DNA of 9,051 nucleotides from DATGYC01 sp035298385 (GTDB lineage: Bacteria; Bacillota; Sulfobacillia; Symbiobacteriales; Symbiobacteriaceae). The position numbers were made by a program, and so were the translations under genes. Positions 7,897 through 9,051 of this stretch are shown one piece after another (within the stretch, counting starts at the first letter, position 1; each line of letters begins with the position of its first letter). The notes beneath the pieces are model-generated. The model made no database searches, was not told the origin of the DNA, and saw nothing but the letters and a program-made list of their open reading frames with translations. The stretch is from positions 1 through 9,051 of the forward strand of contig DATGYC010000079.1 in assembly GCA_035298385.1 (NCBI GenBank), read 5' to 3'.

Positions 7897-7903
7897 AATT
7901 TTC

Positions 7904-9051
7904 TTGTCCAGTGCTCAGACCACCGCTCAGACCAGTACAGCGTCCTCTCTTTGGTCAAACCGCAGATTCCTGACCATCTGGTTAGGCCACGGCCTCTCCG
8001 TCCTTGGCGACGGTTTTCACAGTGTAGCGCTTGGTCTGTGGGTGCTTCAGACGACAGGGTCCAGCACGGCCATGGCGACCGTGATGACCATTCGGGTGGC
8101 AGCGTCGGTCCTGCTGGGTGCCATAGCCGGCACGACCGTCGACCGTGTCAACCGGCGGTTGCTGATGATCTGGACCGATCTCATCCGCTTTGCGCTGGTG
8201 GGTCTCACGGCATACCTGGTTGCTGTGCCGGGAACGAGCGTGTGGCCGATCTTCCTGCTAACCGGGCTCATCTCTATCTGTAGCCAGTTTTTCTTCCCGG
8301 CCTTTCATGCCAGCCTTATCAACATTGTCGACCGCGAACATCTCCCCAAGGCTTCCAGTCTGCTGCAGATGACGAACACCGTAGCCCAGACAGTCGGTCC
8401 GTTTCTTGGCGGGGCAACGGTCGCGCTCCTAGGCGGCGGCGCCGCCCTGGTCGGCGATGCCTCCTCGTTCCTCATCTCTGCTCTGCTGCTGCTCATTGCC
8501 GGGAACTTTGCCAGCCCGCGGGGCGAGAGCAAGGAACATGTCTCCTTCTGGCAGGACCTGCGGGAAGGGGTCGCCTACATTATTCAACAGCCGCTCACTA
8601 GGGCGGTGATTGTGCTGGCCCCGCTTGCCAATTTCTTTGTGAGTGCCATCTCCGTTCTGATCCCCGTAATTGCGGTGAAAAAGTGGATGGCGAGTCCGGT
8701 CGAGTTCGGCATGCTGGAAGCGGCATTCCCGCTAGGCTTTGCGATCGGAGCCATGCTGGTAATGAGCATGATGGGCAAGATGCGCCGTAAGGGCTGGTGG
8801 ATCTACGGCGGCATGATGACGGTCGGCGTGGTTGCGGCGTGTGCTGTGCTGCTTCCCTCCGTGTATGCGGCGCTACCCGTGATTCCGGTCATTGGGGTGG
8901 CTGTTGCGATCGCCAACGTCCTGATGCAGATCGCCCTCCAGTCGCAGGTGCCCGGCCAACTGCAGGGCCGTGTGTTCGGGACCCTGGGCAGTCTTAGCAG
9001 CGTCGCTAGTCCGGTTGCCATGATAGCCGTGGGTGTGCTCGCAGACCTGTA
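7904..9051 (+). CDS. MFS efflux transporter, DHA3/MFS_3-like (3' end outside window)
   Basis: This is an integral inner-membrane drug/proton antiporter-type protein, probably exporting the NRPS product or protecting the producer. The frame is open from TTG 7904 to the right edge, giving 382 residues; the family usually has about 400-430, so only a short tail is missing. A polar Ser/Thr/Gln-rich leader of about 18 residues precedes the first helix (about residues 22-48, with LGDGF as is typical for this family). A motif-A-like loop between helices 2 and 3 has G76, D80, R81, R84 and R85, followed by D92 and R95. The stretch at residues 129-170 (FFFPAF... to VGPFLGG) is the helix 4-5 signature of DHA3-type exporters. 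Many further hydrophobic segments follow up to the edge. The substrate is not determined by sequence; a link to the peptide is inferred from adjacency on the same strand. Confidence 0.93.
   Translation, partial: MSSAQTTAQTSTASSLWSNRRFLTIWLGHGLSVLGDGFHSVALGLWVLQTTGSSTAMATVMTIRVAASVLLGAIAGTTVDRVNRRLLMIWTDLIRFALVGLTAYLVAVPGTSVWPIFLLTGLISICSQFFFPAFHASLINIVDREHLPKASSLLQMTNTVAQTVGPFLGGATVALLGGGAALVGDASSFLISALLLLIAGNFASPRGESKEHVSFWQDLREGVAYIIQQPLTRAVIVLAPLANFFVSAISVLIPVIAVKKWMASPVEFGMLEAAFPLGFAIGAMLVMSMMGKMRRKGWWIYGGMMTVGVVAACAVLLPSVYAALPVIPVIGVAVAIANVLMQIALQSQVPGQLQGRVFGTLGSLSSVASPVAMIAVGVLADL
7913..7934 (+). repeat. Short tandem repeat at the 5' end of the transporter gene
   Basis: The 10-mer GCTCAGACCA occurs at 7913-7922 and again at 7925-7934, a 12-base period that stays in frame. 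It encodes the Ala-Gln-Thr repeat in the polar N-terminal leader of the MFS protein. It is probably a slippage product in an unconstrained leader, with no evident regulatory role. Confidence 0.6.

Larger units (their letters stand above)
7819..7903 (+). other. Intergenic gap of 85 bases
   Basis: This gap lies between the NRPS stop and the TTG start of the transporter. It contains the stem-loop at 7830-7870 and the ribosome-binding site at 7891-7896. I see no convincing -35/-10 promoter pair; ATAAAT at 7877-7882 is a lone -10-like string without a partner. The transporter is therefore probably co-transcribed with the synthetase, with the stem-loop setting its relative level. Confidence 0.5.

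Noticed and set aside
7881..7973. 30-codon ORF starting at ATG 7881, overlapping the transporter start
   Set aside because: The AGGAGG lies inside it rather than before it, it has no ribosome-binding site of its own, and the overlapping frame starting at TTG 7904 encodes a clear membrane protein.
7951..8283. 110-codon + strand ORF near the transporter start
   Set aside because: It is a frame-shifted shadow of the MFS gene. Its translation is Arg/His/Pro-rich with no membrane segments, while the frame from 7904 gives an uninterrupted transporter.
1..9051. CRISPR arrays, tRNA or rRNA genes, insertion sequences
   Set aside because: No regularly spaced repeats, cloverleaf-like sequences, transposase motifs or terminal inverted repeats were seen. 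Nearly the whole window is accounted for by the two coding regions.

Overview
The window holds the 3' part of a large nonribosomal peptide synthetase (NRPS) gene and most of a downstream efflux transporter gene, both on the + strand. Base composition is GC-rich (roughly 60-65% by eye). The transporter begins at TTG, seven bases after a perfect AGGAGG ribosome-binding site. A strong Shine-Dalgarno with a non-ATG start fits a high-GC Firmicute (Symbiobacterium-like) or a similar thermophilic or soil bacterium. That assignment is tentative, because there is no rRNA or housekeeping gene to place the organism.

Layout. Positions 1-7818 are one open frame that is already open at the left edge. It reads: end of an adenylation (A) domain and its carrier protein (PCP); then a complete C-A-PCP module; then a complete terminal C-A-PCP module followed by a thioesterase (TE). 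All three PCP serines, both condensation-domain histidines and the TE Ser/Asp/His are present, so the line looks functional. No epimerase, methyltransferase, heterocyclization or reductase domain is visible. Positions 7819-7903 form a short gap with a strong GC-rich stem-loop and then the ribosome-binding site. Positions 7904-9051 encode a Major Facilitator Superfamily (MFS) exporter that runs off the right edge. It would be missed by ATG-only gene calling.

How they work together. The synthetase would add at least three residues (one per visible PCP) and release the peptide through the TE. The transporter is the likely exporter or self-protection pump.

The most interesting points are the two complete A domains. 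By hand alignment the first has a cysteine-like pocket (DLYDMSMIWK) but sits behind an ordinary, non-cyclizing C domain. The second has a DPRH-type pocket (DPRHISGQLK), which recalls Lys2 and the McyE glutamate domain, enzymes that activate a side-chain carboxylate. This suggests a peptide ending in an isopeptide-type (beta-, gamma- or delta-linked) residue released by the TE.
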